Assembly (NCBI GenBank): GCA_026261815.1
Contig: JAMPIT010000886.1
Span: 18,944,501 to 19,008,500, forward strand
DNA length: 64,000 bases
Origin: Monarcha castaneiventris obscurior
Taxonomy: Eukaryota > Chordata > Aves > Passeriformes > Monarchidae
Direction: 5' to 3'
Shown: piece by piece, positions 23,801 through 38,800 of the stretch
How the letters are laid out: each line of letters opens with the position of its first letter
How positions within the stretch are numbered: position 1 is the first letter of the stretch
Notes under the pieces: model-generated
The model's database searches: none
The model's input: the letters and a program-made list of their open reading frames with translations, nothing else
Told to the model about the DNA's origin: nothing
Made by a program: the position numbers and the translations under genes

Positions 23801-26800
23801 TCAATCAAAGGCCTTTCCCATCCCATAACTTGCTCAACAAGATGAGCACCACACTCTTCAGAGTAGTCTCCAGCTCTCAAAAGGATTAGTCCTGAGGAGC
23901 AAGTTCCCGTACAGTGACTTCCTGGAAGCACAGCCAGACGAACGAAGGAACGATAATGGAATAATAGAGGTTGGAAGCCAAACTTCACGAACAGTCTTGT
24001 GCAAGAACTGAGATGAAGCCATACTACGCTAATTTTACTGAGAGATGAGGGTAAGATGAGCATAGGAAAATGACCACAGCCCCTTTCACCCTAAGATTTG
24101 AGATCTCAGTGGATCACTACACTTGTAACATTCTCCTCTAGGGACTGCATGTAGGACAGGGCTTTGTGAAAAGATGCCAGACAGCTCACTTTTGGATAAT
24201 CACAGACCTTATGTTTGCTCCAGTGAAGGACATCACTAAGGAGTTCCTCAGTGTCTGCAATTTATGTCATCTCATATTACTTCATATGCCTTCCACAACC
24301 CAGTAGCCTTCCTCCCTCCTCCCAAGCCATGAACACCTGAGTTTAAGGCCTACCTTCTCTGGATGTCTGGGACCTGCTTTGTGGGCTGCTCCTTCAAGAG
24401 TGGAACCACCCTTGGCTGCTGGGGGTTTAATGACCCCTACACTGACACGAGTGTAGGGAAAAGGGGGCGGCTGCTGATTGCCCACATTGTCTCCTTGAGC
24501 ATGAAAGAGTCGGTCTCGGAGCTGTTCAATCAGGAGCTGAAACAGACTGTGCTTTAGAAGAAGCACCTTGAGAGCCCCTGCTGGAAAATGCTGGGGAGGC
24601 ATTTGAAGCAGATCCTGATCTAGAGCGCTATGAATCAAACTGCAAAACTAACCATGTCCCCAACAGCCATCAGGAAAAAAACCTCAACAAATGGTAAATG
24701 ACAATCTGGGACACCACCTGCCATACTCCCAGGCAGATGAAATCTCACTGATCCTTCCTCCAGTCTTTAGAGTATTCCTTCCCCAAACCCTACCCACATT
24801 TAGGCACTAGATGGATTTGTTTCAAAGTGCCAGGTGCCCTCCCCATTCCCTTGCTCTACCAGCTAGTTTCAGGAAGAGAGGCAGCTTCCCTGGAGAGCTG
24901 CTTCCTAATGTTGTTCTCCATCAACCATTTTACAGTTCTATAGCTCCTTTCCTTTTCCCTGATTCAAAGGCACTACAAAGAAAATGCAAATGAAGAACAA
25001 AACCCATACCCTGGAACACCTTTCCCCCTCCCCCTCTATTCTCAAGTTAGCATAACTAAGGTGAAACCTTAAGTCCTGATGCATGTCAAAACCCCAGCTC
25101 TCTCATACAAAGCACCATTTTCCCCCTATACCACTCTCTCCCACAACAGCTTGCTGCTCACTCACCTCTTTCGAGCTGCTGGGTAGGTAATTCATTGCAG
25201 CTGCCAAGCATCCTTGTGATGCCAGGAGACTGGCATATTGGGTGATTCGTTCTGCCAACACAGGGCCTGGTGCTGGTCCTGCTGTGCCTCGGAGCATCTC
25301 AATGGACCTGCTCAGCACCATCACCTTCTCTATAAGATCCTGAATAAGCCAGGGGGAAGGAAGAAATAAGACTACTCAGAATCTGACTAGCTTTACTGGT
25401 CCATCTCCTGCTGAGACAATACCAGATGGCCCTCCCCCACTTTCAGCTGACATTGGGTCCAATGTGGACAGAAGTTACTCCACTCTGCACCAAATACTAT
25501 CACTGATGACCATTTCCTCAGGTGCACTTGAAGAAAAACAGGAACCAGGAAGCAAACCCTGACATTGCTACTTTAACTGTAAGGGAAGAAAAGAAAATGG
25601 GAAGCCACAAGAACATTTCAGTCAACTGTAATCTTTTTACTAGGAAGCTACTACTGTTACAAGCTATCAGCTTGGAAGAGGAAGGCTTAAAACCATACCA
25701 AGAGAAATGCAAAAACACTACTGCTGCTCACAAAAGGACCAGACGGTTTTTAGTTACTCAAAACTCCTTCAACTCCTAGAAATCAAAGTAGTGTTTACAG
25801 CTGTAGAACAATACGTGCTCATATCTGGCAACTGGGAGGAGGCCAGTTTCAAAAACAACCAGAAGTGCTAAAGATGCCTTTTTTGTTGCTTTTACTCACT
25901 AGTGGGATTACAGAGAACTCCATGGCAGAGGGATTATCTACATATATCCAAGTGGAAGACTTGTCTAGCTCATTCTAGCAAGTGACAGACATAACAGGGC
26001 TTAGTGACTTAGATTTAAATGTAATATTACTGAGATTAACTCGGTCAGAGCATGGTGCTGGTAACACCAAAGTTGTGGGTTTAATCCTCATATGGGCCAG
26101 TCACTTAAGACTTGATCCTTGTGGGTGCCTTTCAACTTGGATTATTCAGTGATTCTGTGAAATAACCAATAGGACTGAAGAAAGGTAGGTTAAAACATTG
26201 ACTTGGAAGTACTGATTGATCTGCAAGATGTGATTTCCCATATGTGATCCTTCTACTTGCAGTGGGAATAACATGGTCCAGACTTTATTTTATTTTGCTA
26301 AGGCTGTTCTGAAGGTACAGCCAGATAACTGGAACATTAAGTTATACATGACAAGCACAGTAGCAAATGTACTCCCAGGCTACTGCCAGTAAGAAAACAG
26401 GTACAGCTCAAACTTTCCTGAGCAAAAGGAAGCTCAGAGATGACATCAGTACGGAAGAGAGGCAGGTAGGCTCTAATTCCTGTCCATGGCTGGATTTTTG
26501 TGCAATGTAAACACACAAACCCTGAATGATTAAGAGTGCAAACCTCCTTCCAAAGTAGGCCCATAATCCAGGCTAGAAGGAGATACCTTGGTGAATACAA
26601 ACAGGTCTCCACTGTCTGCTGGATCCTCTGATGGGATAATGCAAACAGTTCAGGGTTACCAGACTGGCCTAAAGAGGAGTCAAACCAACATTATAGCACC
26701 TGTACCTGTAGGGCAAGTGGTGACGAAGTCTCATGGTTTTTTACCCAGCATTCCACCAACCTCTCCACATTGCCTGATGAGATATAGCAGAGGCAGGCAT

Positions 26801-29800
26801 CATTGGACAGGGCTGCATTGCCCTCCGACTCCAGGCGGGCACCCAGCACGTCTAGAGAGGAAGAGATGCAGCCAACATTTAACACACTCCCCTTCTGAAG
26901 AGCTCATTAGCCCCAATGTTTTGGATCTGCACCTAATTAGAATCAAAGAATCATTAAATCAGGAAGGACCATTATGATTGAGTCTAAATATAAACCCAAC
27001 ACTGCCAAGTCCCACTAAACCAAGTTTTTAAGTGCCACATATACATGTTTTTTAAATAACTCCAGGGATGGTGACTCCACCACTTCCCTGGGCAGCCTGC
27101 TCCAATGCTTGACAACCCGTTGAGTGTAGGTGGTTTTCCTAATGCCCAATTTAAACTTCTTCTGGTGCAACTTCAGGCTGTTTCTTCTTGTCCTGTTACT
27201 TGCTATTTTGGAGAAGTACAACCTCCTTTTGGGTAGTTACAGAGAGCAGTAAGGTCACTCCAAACCTCCTTTTCTCCATGCTAAACAACCCCAGCTCCCT
27301 CAGCTGCTCTTCATAAGACTTGGGATCTAGACCCTTCACCAGCTCCATTGCATAACTGCTGGTTAACACAGAAATGGGCATCAGGAAGGAATCCCAAAGC
27401 CAACTTGGTTGAAAAAAAGTACTTTTTCTACATCTGCCAATTTTTATATCTGCCCAACATACAAAAGAAAGAAATGGCAGATGAATTCAGTGAAAAGATC
27501 CAACACCTTTTTTTTTTTAAATTTCCAAAACAGGTGTGGGAATCTCCAGGCAATAGTAGGGTGCTCAAGCCTGGTTTAGATGGAGTGAAGCCCACTGCAC
27601 CTTTTACTGTAAAGGAAATATCTTTCTCTATGGAATAAAAACCACCCTCTTCATGTCTCAGCCTAGTGATAGCATCTATCCTGGTTTTTACCATGCTACT
27701 CCTAGAGGTCACAGGAAATACCCACATATGTAACTTCACACCATGATTCTCAGCTACAGTGTGCATCTATCATTCTCCTGACTCAACAGTCCACACTTAT
27801 TTAAGTTCCAGGTAGCTGTAAAGAGTAAGAAGTGCTTTCCTTCCTTAACTCTATCCACTTCTTTCTGTAAGGAGTCCAGAGGTACCCCCTGCAAAGGAAA
27901 TTGTATCAACACATAGTACACTGCATACCACAGAGCTGAGGGTAGTCTTCGTGCTTTGAGTATGTTAACAAGATGGCCAGTGCCTCCTTCCAGCTCTGCA
28001 GATCACACGTGCAAACAATATCTTGCCAGTTCTGCTGCACAATGGAGGAAAGCAGCTGTAAGGGAAGCAGAAGGCCTGTCAGTCACTGAAGACAAAGATA
28101 AGCTCACAGCCTAAGCAACAGCTCACTTTCAAACACACTTCCCACTATGCAGCAACCACCTCACTGTACATTAAGGTCCAACAATCTCAGCATCCCTATG
28201 TTAACAGTAACTGGAACCTGATGCCTCTAAGGAAAGTAAAAAAGCCCAACAAAGCACTTAAAAGAATATGGAAACAGCCACACTAGACAAGACTAAAGAT
28301 CTAACACGTATCTTGTTTCAGAGCAGCTGGTATCAATGACTGGAACACAGTGTTAAGATATCCCAACCTCTGTTACACTTCCATTTGTAAATTAATAAGC
28401 TAGGAACTTCCTAGTTGAGCTGTAAAGGGGCAGAATGCACCACAGGTTACAAGCACAAGAAGCTGAGACAAAAACCATTAAAAAAAAAAAAAAAAAGGAA
28501 CAGAACACAGACACACTATGCAGACAACAAAGTTGTCATAAAACTACCAGGATATTAGAGTAAATGTCACATGCTAGGAAATGCACAGATTCTGCTGACA
28601 TTCTGCTTCCTGCATTATGGAAAAAGCATTTCCACATATATTCAGAGAAACACTTGCCAAGATAGTGCACACCTTCCCTTGCTCAGTGTGTACACAAAAC
28701 CATCACTTACCATGGAGAGATTTGTTTTCCGCTTGGCGAAGTAGCGCTTCTGGGTTTCCTTTAGGAGGCTCTCCCCACCAGCTATAGCCAAGATGATGGC
28801 ATCAGCAAAGCGCTCTGCTCGCATGCACAGCTCCACTGCACCCTCAAAATTCCCCAACAGAAGGGCCTGGCTGATGAGTCCATCTGTATCTACAGAGGTG
28901 AGAAGCAGAGTCAACCCAAAGGGCTATCACTCAGGTGCACTGATGATGCTTGTTTTCAAGAGCAGGCAGTAAAAAGCAGTAACAGCTAAAAGCCCAGCTA
29001 AAGGAAAATTTGCAAACCCAAAAAAACCCACTGACTTGACTCTAAGTCTTCCATCATCTAGAAGATTCTTCTGTATTTCTAATGGGTCTCTTATCTGGGA
29101 AAAGTATTTCTCTGCTCAATGAGATAATGCTGCATGACACTTGAAGGGGTCATGTGTTTTTAAAGTATCCATCTGCTGGAGTGAACTAGATTCTTCCTGG
29201 TCTCCCTTAATTTTCTGGTTTTCCCTCCTCTCCCCTTTTCCAAAGAGGGCAGAACTCTTACTCTTCATGTAACATACCTTCTGTGACAGGAATCTCCAAT
29301 GTGCTCATATTCTGTGGGATGAGGTTATCAAAAAAGGCTGAAGAGGAAGAAACAGCAGCTACATCATCGCTGGAATTCATCAAAAGCTGTGCAAAAAGTG
29401 CAAGAGCTTATTTAATTACTGCACACACAGATCCTACCCAAAACAGTTTAGTGGTTTACAGAGTGGCACAGGGCTGCTCTCCATTTGGTTGTGCATGCTC
29501 ACATAAATCTAATTTCAATTTGGAAACTCCTGTCACTGCACTATCAATCTGCACAGTTTCACAAGGGCAGCAACAAGAGCAGTGCTGCAATTAACAAGTC
29601 TTAGGAGAATGTTGGTGCAAGACCTGCAATGCCAACAGCACTGCTGGGCAGCATTTATCAACTCAACCGTCAGCCCTTGAGCAAGCTGAACTATTTTGGA
29701 TGGAACAGAGACAAGACCAACAAGTAAAATCTTAAAAATAACAGGTTGGATCACAGCCATGCCTGGTGCTCTACTGAAATGCAGGACACAATCGCTACTC

Positions 29801-32800
29801 CTAGAATATCTCAGCCAGTGTTTGAGGCTTGTGAAGAAGATTACTGATCAGAGGACTTAAGTTTTAAATACCTCAGAGGAGAAAAATTTACAGTGAACTA
29901 GGCCTTGGAAGGCATCTGAAGATGGACATCCCAAAATTATGTGAAAATACATTTCAGAGGATAGAGGTGAAAAGGAAAGAAATACCACAGCAGAAGCTTC
30001 ACAGAGGAAATCCAGAACAGTGGCATGAAGTTAAGCTGCGGTGAGGCTAATTCTACCACTGAAGAAATCAACACAGGTGAAGCAAGCCTTCTTCCAGCAA
30101 TAACAGCCAGGAGTCCTTCTTCCTTGTTCACAGATTAGTTTTAAAGCCAGAAGGGAAAGTTATGATTGTTTAGTCTGACCCTGTGAGGGTCTGACAGGCC
30201 TGTGAACTGCCCTCTGCAATGCCGGCACTGAGCCCAACACGCTGTGGTTGGAATTAGACCTTGCAGTTCATTCTGCCCTCCTCTGCTCTCCCAAGCTGGA
30301 AAGATGTACAGGACATACCTGATCTGGTGCAGCATTTGTATCATCTGCCTCAGGACGGGGCTGTTTATCTGGGATCCCATTACTCAAACATGAGGCAATC
30401 TAGAAAAGTAACAGACACACACAGAGAGTAAAGTCCCTATCAAAGTAAGCACCTGGACAGCAAAACTACCAAGAAACTGGCAAGTCCCAGATGCAATTCT
30501 CCCAGCTCTTTCACCTGTTTGAAAACTTCCACCTCACCCTATTTCTGGCTGGCTGCCTATCAGTGGCTATTTATCCCTTTCAAAGCATTATCCATCAGTG
30601 CTATGCCAGACTGTCTCCTTCTTCCTGGCTGAAGAATCCCCTGAGATGCAGAGAGCTGAATGCTAAAAGCTCTCTCAACTGCACTGTCATTAAACAGTTC
30701 CCAGTGCACCAACAAATGAAAAAAAGATAAACGGGATCAAGACCCCTTTGGTTTGATTCAGTACAGCTACAGCTACACCCTTACAAGTGCTTGTGTTGCT
30801 TTTTAGTAGGGTATACTTCACGTGACTCCCAGCTGTAATTTCATACAGTTTGGACTTTCATGTGCTATGAGATCACTTGCTCAGTTCCAGTAGGGACCCT
30901 ACAACTCTCCTGCAGCAGCTTTAGTCATGTAAAGGTTTCTCTCTATTGGAAATACCCCTTACCTTTTTTTGCAGATCCTCCTTACTGTAGCCCAGCAGCT
31001 TGAGAAGTTTAATCCTGGAGTCCTGCTCCAAATTCACCTGAGTTCCAATGGATATTAAAAAGACAAAAAACATGTAAAATCACAGACATCTACACATTGA
31101 CAATAGCTGCTTCTGGCAGCAGCAAAGTTTAGAGCTCAGTTTATAGATAAAGAACTCAACTATGGAAACTCCACCTAATGACTGCTGTGGGAAGATTTAT
31201 GGAATTTAAGTTATAATCACAATAAAAGGGCAAAACTCAAGTTTGCCACAGTTACAACTGACATACAACTGTGTATCAAGATCACGACTGTATACCTACC
31301 TAGTGTACTTGGTCATCAATTCCCTGGATAGTTTAGGAACTGCCAAGCTAACCTATTCCTTGAGAGAACTGACTGATTTGAGTCTGCATGAAACTGAGAC
31401 AAGGTGGTTGCCTGAACTGCTAGCTGGCTTCACAAGAATTAGTTAACTGTTACAGAAGCTCCCTGGATGAGGATTTCAGACAATCCAAAAAATTCCCACA
31501 GGCTGCACATAGCCTAATTGATAGGCACTATTTATATGCTTTAATGCATGATTAGCATTCTGCAAGGAGAATCTGTCTCAGTCAAGTCCCATGCTGCTCC
31601 TACTACACAAATGATCAAACTGTACATGGATAAGACACTTGTAAACAGTCCATTTCAGAAACTGTTCCTGCAGAGGCAGGAATGGTGCTGCAGGTCACTT
31701 TTTGTACAGAAGCCTGGTTTATACTTTAAGAGAATCAATTCTAATAGATCCTTTTAGTGCTGGAGTGGTGTCTCGGGACCACACACCAGATGGATTTTAA
31801 AAAGTGACTAAAAATGACAGTTTGATGTGTCTCATTTGATGCAACTGAAGACATTGTTGCAATGGAGTCACCACCTAGATTAACAGCTGGCCATCCTACT
31901 CAAGATTCCCTATGCAAATATACTATGGAAAAGATCCCAGTATTTTGCCCTCCACACAGTCTGCTCTGAGTGTCTGTAAACCCTACCAAGACTAAGCCTT
32001 GCCTCTTCAGAAGGACGAACACTTCTTATTACCAAACTCTCACGTTACCAAATTGTCCATGAAGGCTAGTCAGTCCTCACGCCACCACAGCTCTCTCCCT
32101 TGTTCTGGGCTATCTCATTGCCCATTTGGACCTCACCTTGAAAAATAATAATGTACAGCTCCACAGGTAGCAGGCAGATATAGCTTGGCAGTGTGTTGAG
32201 ATGAAAACATCCCATTTCAGGAAGCCCAAACAAGTCCACTGAAAAGACCACTCCTAATGAAAACCAAGACAACCTCCAAGACTTAAACTTTCTTCAGATA
32301 AGTAACGAGTCTATTAATTCAATTCCATTTTATATTTTGAAGAACGGAAATATAAAATGGCTAGAGAGGACCATATTCCACCCCATAAAAGAACTGACCT
32401 CTGTATTTCACCACAGCCATCCTACCTTTAAGAAGTTCCACAGGTTCTCATCAAATGGCAGCTTGGCTGTCTGGATCTTGCCCTGGCAGTAATCAAGGAG
32501 GTTCCCTGACTGCAAGGCCATCTGCAGTTCTTTGGATCGGAGTAGGAATTCAGTTTCAGTAGTGACTTGACTGATGAATACCTGGTGTGGGTAAGTCTGC
32601 TGCACTTGCTGTCCAGGAGCTTTGGTAAGACCAAAGGTAATCAGTTTTCCTCCAAACTGAGAATAACAGAGGGAGACACAGTAAGTATTCTTATAAACAA
32701 AGGTAAAAGCTACTCAGTTCTTCATTTAGCAAGGCAGACCCGAGCTCCAGCAGTGATCACAAGGAACCCAAGAGTTTAGTGAGTATGGATGGTATGAACA

Positions 32801-35800
32801 TTGAGGGAGTTCACATTACGAGCCCTTCAGCTGAACACTGATAACCTTGACACTTGTGCATATCCAGTCAGGCCTATTGTGAATGCCGGAGAGGCACAGA
32901 GGAAAAAGTACCATTTGGAACTGTTAGTTCTTCTGTTACATGGAGAGGCAGACTGCAGTGATAAAAACTATCAGGTGAAGAGCAGGCACTAGACAGACAG
33001 AGAACAAGTCAAGCAACAGGCTAAAAGAACAATTCAGCCTTACAATTTAGAAGCAAAGATGTGAAGAAAATTAAATGCCTGGATAGGAAGGAGACAGAGA
33101 GAGGAGAATGGGAATGCATGCCAGCCTACAAGGACAGCTTTTACAAATTTTTCTTAGATTTGTTAACTCCTACTTATAATCTCCCCTTCTCTGCTATAGG
33201 ACTCTTTCTTGTTGGAAATACACCTGAATGTAGAGAGTAAACAAACTTCACTTCACGGGACATCACAATGCACCTTAAACAGGCATTAAAACAACTAGCA
33301 ACAGGTTTCTCCAGTGAAAGAAAAGGATTGTGTCACAAGACAACACAGCTATTGCATTTTCAGCTAAGGATGCTCCATTCACTTACGGCAAATGAAACCC
33401 CCACAGGTCTGCGAATCCACTTGGGTGGCTTTTTTAAGGGTGGAATCAAGGTAGTCTGAGTTACTTGCTCTGGCACCTGCAGAGGAGGAAGGCTCTGTCC
33501 TGTGCCAAAGGGATCCAGGTTGTTGAAGGAGGAAGAAATCTAGAATCAGATGGAAATGGGAAAAAATATAATTCAATTCCTTTCTGTATGGAGTAAGCAC
33601 AAAAAATCATTGCTTAGGAATTAGTTACTTTCCACACTGATGAAGAATGAAGCTAGTACAGCACCTCCTTCTGGAATAACACCAAGCCCCTATACAACAG
33701 AAATAGCATTTCAAAACAGCTCCAGAAATAATTTCTCAAGGAATTTTTACCCTAAGAGATTTTCAAGTAGTTCTTCCTTAACAAGATGCAAATTTCCTAA
33801 CACACATTGCTAGGCCTAGCACCCAGCTTAAACATAGGAGTTGCAAAATTACTTGTTTTATGCAAGATAATGACAACATATGGTCAAAAGTTGTCCAACT
33901 TATTTCTTGTTTTTCTCACAAAGGAATTCTGACTCCCTTTTTGTTGCTGGAGTCTTTCAAATGGGTTAGTTTCAAGGACTGTCTCAAGCTTTTATAGCTT
34001 AGAAGAGACTGATGAAATAAAGCTTTCTTGTCTAGACAAGAGTCAAAAGTGGTCCCTGAGCTAGATTTCTACATATAGGGAGTCAGTGAACATACACACA
34101 ATGCTGTTCACCAGCACTTTTTATTTTTAACATTGTTCGCATAGATTTGTTGTTTGCTAAAGATAATCCTGTTCAAGTTTGACTGGGCCATAGGGAATAG
34201 CCTTAAAATTCAGCTAACTAGCATACCCAAAAGGAAGCAACATCAGGCTGATCAAGCTAAGGTTGCCAAACCTTAGAATCACAGGCAATGTTTTGTCTTT
34301 TTTCAGGGGAAATCAATTCCAAAGAAAGAGTATTTCTTGAGGAACAGCTCATATCCAACAAATCAAAAACCCTAAACCTTGAAGAAATAAATATACACAA
34401 CCAGGTCTGCAACAGAGTTTCTGTCTTGAGACTATTGAATTCATAAGAGAGAGACCTCTTGGTCACAAACTCCCCGCCACCATAACTGTCATTATCTCCT
34501 TCTGTTTGTGCTCTAACTTATTCAATTTATGCAGGAATTATTTGACACTACTGTTCCCCAGTTTTGAACAGTGGAAGTGCGGTGCATGCACATGAAGAAC
34601 GCGGAGAAAGAAAATTCTCCATGGGTTAAATAAATCCTTAATCTCCCACAGCTGTTGCTTGATAAAGTATTTTCTGTCTCTTGCAAATCCTATGAAACTA
34701 AACTCAGTCAGCTGTAAATGACTATATAAATAACACTTAAGCCAGCTCATATGTATTCTCTTAAAACCTGTATTGTAAGGCATTTGTTGGCTGGGACAGA
34801 GGGAGGGAATTAAAAGACTAGACACCAGATTAAAACTAAAATTTTAGACAGTAATGACATTTAATCTGTTCAGAGTTTGCTCATCTATTCATTGACTAAG
34901 TAATGGGTTTCAGTATCAAAAATATTAACATGCTCCAAGTTGTAGTCAACACACTTGAGTAAAATTGCTAATAGTGGTTTGCAAGCCATTTTATAAAATT
35001 ATCTTCTAAACTAATGAAGAATAATGTATCCTATTAATTAGTATCAATGTATTTAATGTTAACCTAATGACAAGAAAAGCTTGTGTGCTGCTTTATTTTT
35101 AGTCTAATAGTAAAAACAATAAAATATATCTTAACATCACAACTGTGCTTGATCTTGGTTCTCTTTACACACTTTGTCAGAGGCCACGTGGTCCCCCTTT
35201 GGGATTTGGTGGGATGATTAAGCCCCCACACAGGTAGCTTCTGGTTCCCACACCATACAGCCATAGGTCCTGGTGCATGGGACAGACTGCATTGCTTAAA
35301 AATTCCACTGTTACACACGTGTGCTTCTACCACTCTGAGCAGTCACGGGATTGAATGCCAGTCTGTCAGGGTGTAACATGGCCACAGGACTTCACCTTGT
35401 CAGCCTGCGTCTTCTGCTGAGCCTCCAGGTTCCCACCCATAACAGAATAAACGTTGATCCACCCATCGAAAGTGGCAGCAGAGAAGACTGAAGGATTCCT
35501 AGGACACCACTGGACATCAAAGCACCACTGACTCCGAATGGGCAACTCATACACCACCTACCATAGAAAGAGAGAAGACAGAAGCACAACACGAATAACC
35601 TCCTGCTTTCCTCAAATTACATGCCCACAGCCAGTGTGTCACTTTTTTTACATGTCACCATTGCATACAAATATCTTATTTTTGCTTCTTGAAGGGTGCA
35701 TCTGCAACCAAATGATAGCACATTGAGTCCAAGCAGCTGGAAGTCACAGAAAGCTCACGTAAAACTGGCTTTTGACTGTAGAACAAAATCCAAAAGCACG

Positions 35801-38800
35801 AAGTCACTTTTGCTCTGCTTCCCAAGTACTGCTGTATCAGAGTACTGTAGCATTGTCACATTTGCTGTTAACCAAGGAAGAGACACCAAAAAACAACACA
35901 ATAAAACCAGAAAGTCAAGAGGCAAGAATGTGTCATGAGCAAGAACACATAAACAGAAAGAACACATAAACAGAAAGAGCCTAAAGAAAAAAAATAGAAG
36001 AAGAAGAGGAATGTAATAGCTGCACATGAACTATGAAGGACATTGCAGCCAACAAGTTTATGGTTCAGCACTCAAAAACCCAAAGTTCAACTCATGGCCC
36101 AGTTACAGACTTCCTGCCTGATGTTGGGCAACTCACTAACGCAGCCTTGACTTTAAACCTCCAGTTCGTAAAACAAATATATTTCCTTTATGGTTTATAG
36201 GAACAAAGCATAGCCCATCACAACTTTGTTTTCTGTGGGAACATGATCTGTGTTTTCTTTTCCAGGTATAAGCACATTAATATAATTTGCTTATATTAAC
36301 AGCTAGATTGCCAAATAGAAAAACTAACAAACAAATCCCAAAAAACCAAACATCCCAAACTCAAACCCAAAGAAACCAATACTTCCCTCAAACTTAGGAG
36401 ATCAGCCATTCTGTATAACTGTATTAATCCTTAATACTGCAAACCTTCCTTCCAACTTTTTCATCTGAAAATTTGCTGTTCATTGGTGCCAAGTCAAAAA
36501 GTGCCCCCTAACAACAGTTTATACATGAAAGTCTAATATGAATTTGGACTCTGCAAGTCTACAGCAGCATGCATAAAGATAAGTCAGCCACACTAATTTT
36601 TTTTTTTAACTTTTCCACTAAAAGACAGTGAAAATACTTTTGTAAAAATTAGATATCAGGAACATTTCAGAGTCTGTCTTCTAACCACTACAGATCTGGA
36701 CAAAGTGAGCATCAAATCCCATGAAACTACAACAGCAGAATTTCATGCATTTTAGGAAAATGGATTAATTTTTTTCCTTGCCTCCAAGGCAAAAGTGGTC
36801 AGCTGAGTGATATTGTCCCATGAAATGAATCTAGCCTGGGGATCCCAGCTGGACTTTGTATTGTGTTGTTAGAGTACTTTCCCCAAGCTATCATCAAGAT
36901 CAACTGCACTGTCCAAAGTTCAGTTTTATCCAGGAACTCAGCATTGAATGAATGGGTGTGCATAAAAAATTTTAAAAAGCCCAGTTTAATTCAAGTGATA
37001 ACTTAATATACCAAGCATGGCAATTCTCAGATACATGACTAGGTAAGCACGCACTTGTGAAACCATTTTACTGTAAATAAAGTTTACATACATTATTTAA
37101 CTACATTGTTGGCTTCTCAGTGGCCCTCTCTTAACTTGTTCTCCTTCAAATTTCCTCCCAAAAGAACTTACTACTCTAGGAGAAGGAAAAAGAAGAAGCA
37201 CATGGAAACAGAGAACACTAAAGTGTGAGCACATAATAGAGCACATAAATAGTTGAAACTAAATTTTAATTAATGTTTTCTTCCCTCTATGACCTCTGGA
37301 CAAACAGGTATCAATGAAAACCTGTTTCAGTCTGGATATGGACAACTCTCATTCACTCCAGACAGAAAGAGTGCAGAAGACATGCTTGGGGGGATTACAT
37401 TGGCACTCCACAAGAATACAGGGAAGGAGACACAGAGCAAAGCACACAGCTCTATAAAGCAGACCATATGTACTGACAGCTGTGGTTACGTACCTCCCCC
37501 ATACTTGGGTTCCAGCACAAGATTCGGTTGTCTTTGGCACTACTCAACAGCAGTTCAGGGTCAGCCTGGCACCAAGAAACAGAGAGAACTCCCCTAAAAT
37601 GGATCAGAAAGAAATCAGTCATATTTCCTGTACAGTCGACTCTGCCACCCAGTCACTAAGAAAGCACCATGCACCTGCACTCAGGCTCAGAAATGCTAGT
37701 TCTCATCTCTACCTTTATCCACATTCATCTGGGAAAGAAAGCAGGCCCAGGAGAAAATCATAGTTCCCCAAAGTCCAGTCTCCCACATACCTGACTTGAA
37801 AAGATGCAACACAACATGCAAGTCCTCACCTGGTGTGCCCTTCCAGCTGGCTAAGAGGAGAGGTAGCAAAGCGTAAGTCCCATATTTGGATCACTGGCAA
37901 ACGGTCATCCTCAGAGGAAAGGACTAGCTGGGTTGCAACTTCTGGATGCCAGGCCATTCCTGAGCAATGCATCTAGGGACAAAAATAGCACAGGCTGAAA
38001 ATGCAGCAAAGCAAGCTGCCAAAAGCACAAATGGCACAGAGCCATGTCATTCTGTACTGAACTTGCCTTGAATGCTTGACATAAACCAAGTCTAGCGATG
38101 TCCTACTCCAGGTAGCAAGTATTTCTACATTCTCTACACAGCAAAAAAAACCCCACTAACCACACAGAAGTCAAAGTCCAAAGCTGACCTAGGAAGAAAG
38201 CTGGGAGGCTTCTCATAAATGAGTTGTGAACACTCAAACTGAATGCAAAAGTGCCTGAATTTTAGGAACAGTAAGGGGTCTTGTTTCCCCATTTCATTAG
38301 AGAAAGAATAAAAAGAGGTGTTTTGATGCTACAGCTCCAAGAGAACTAGTTCCAACAGCTCCTAGAATAAAATCCCTTATCCCAAGAATCTGTGCCACTG
38401 CTCTGTAGTTACATGCGGCATGTTGTAAGCTAGTTAGAAATGCAGCTTTTTTTCCACTCACTCTGTTGCTGTGGTCACTAACTTTGATGATGGGCTCATT
38501 CTTCCTGAGGTCCCAAACCACAGCCTTGCCACTGGGGTGCGCAGAGGACAGGATATGCTGCACCTGCCGATTCCAGGACACCACACTGACGTCTTCATGA
38601 GGCTGCCAAGACAGGAAGGGCCACACATCCATTATTCCCAAGCTGAGGGAACACCAATCACAGGAGTCTGCCACTAGCCTAAATAAGGGATTATGGATTT
38701 GATGATACATAGATTCCTCTCTTCAGCTGCTGATCAACTAACTGGAAATACCAGCAGCACTGACCAGAAAGACATGGGAAAGTCCTTTACTCGGAGTACA

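Noticed and set aside
26036..26102. A functional tRNA-Ile gene
   Set aside because: The tRNA arms carry many mismatches, the acceptor stem does not pair, and the sequence runs straight into a CR1-like tail, so it is a SINE head.
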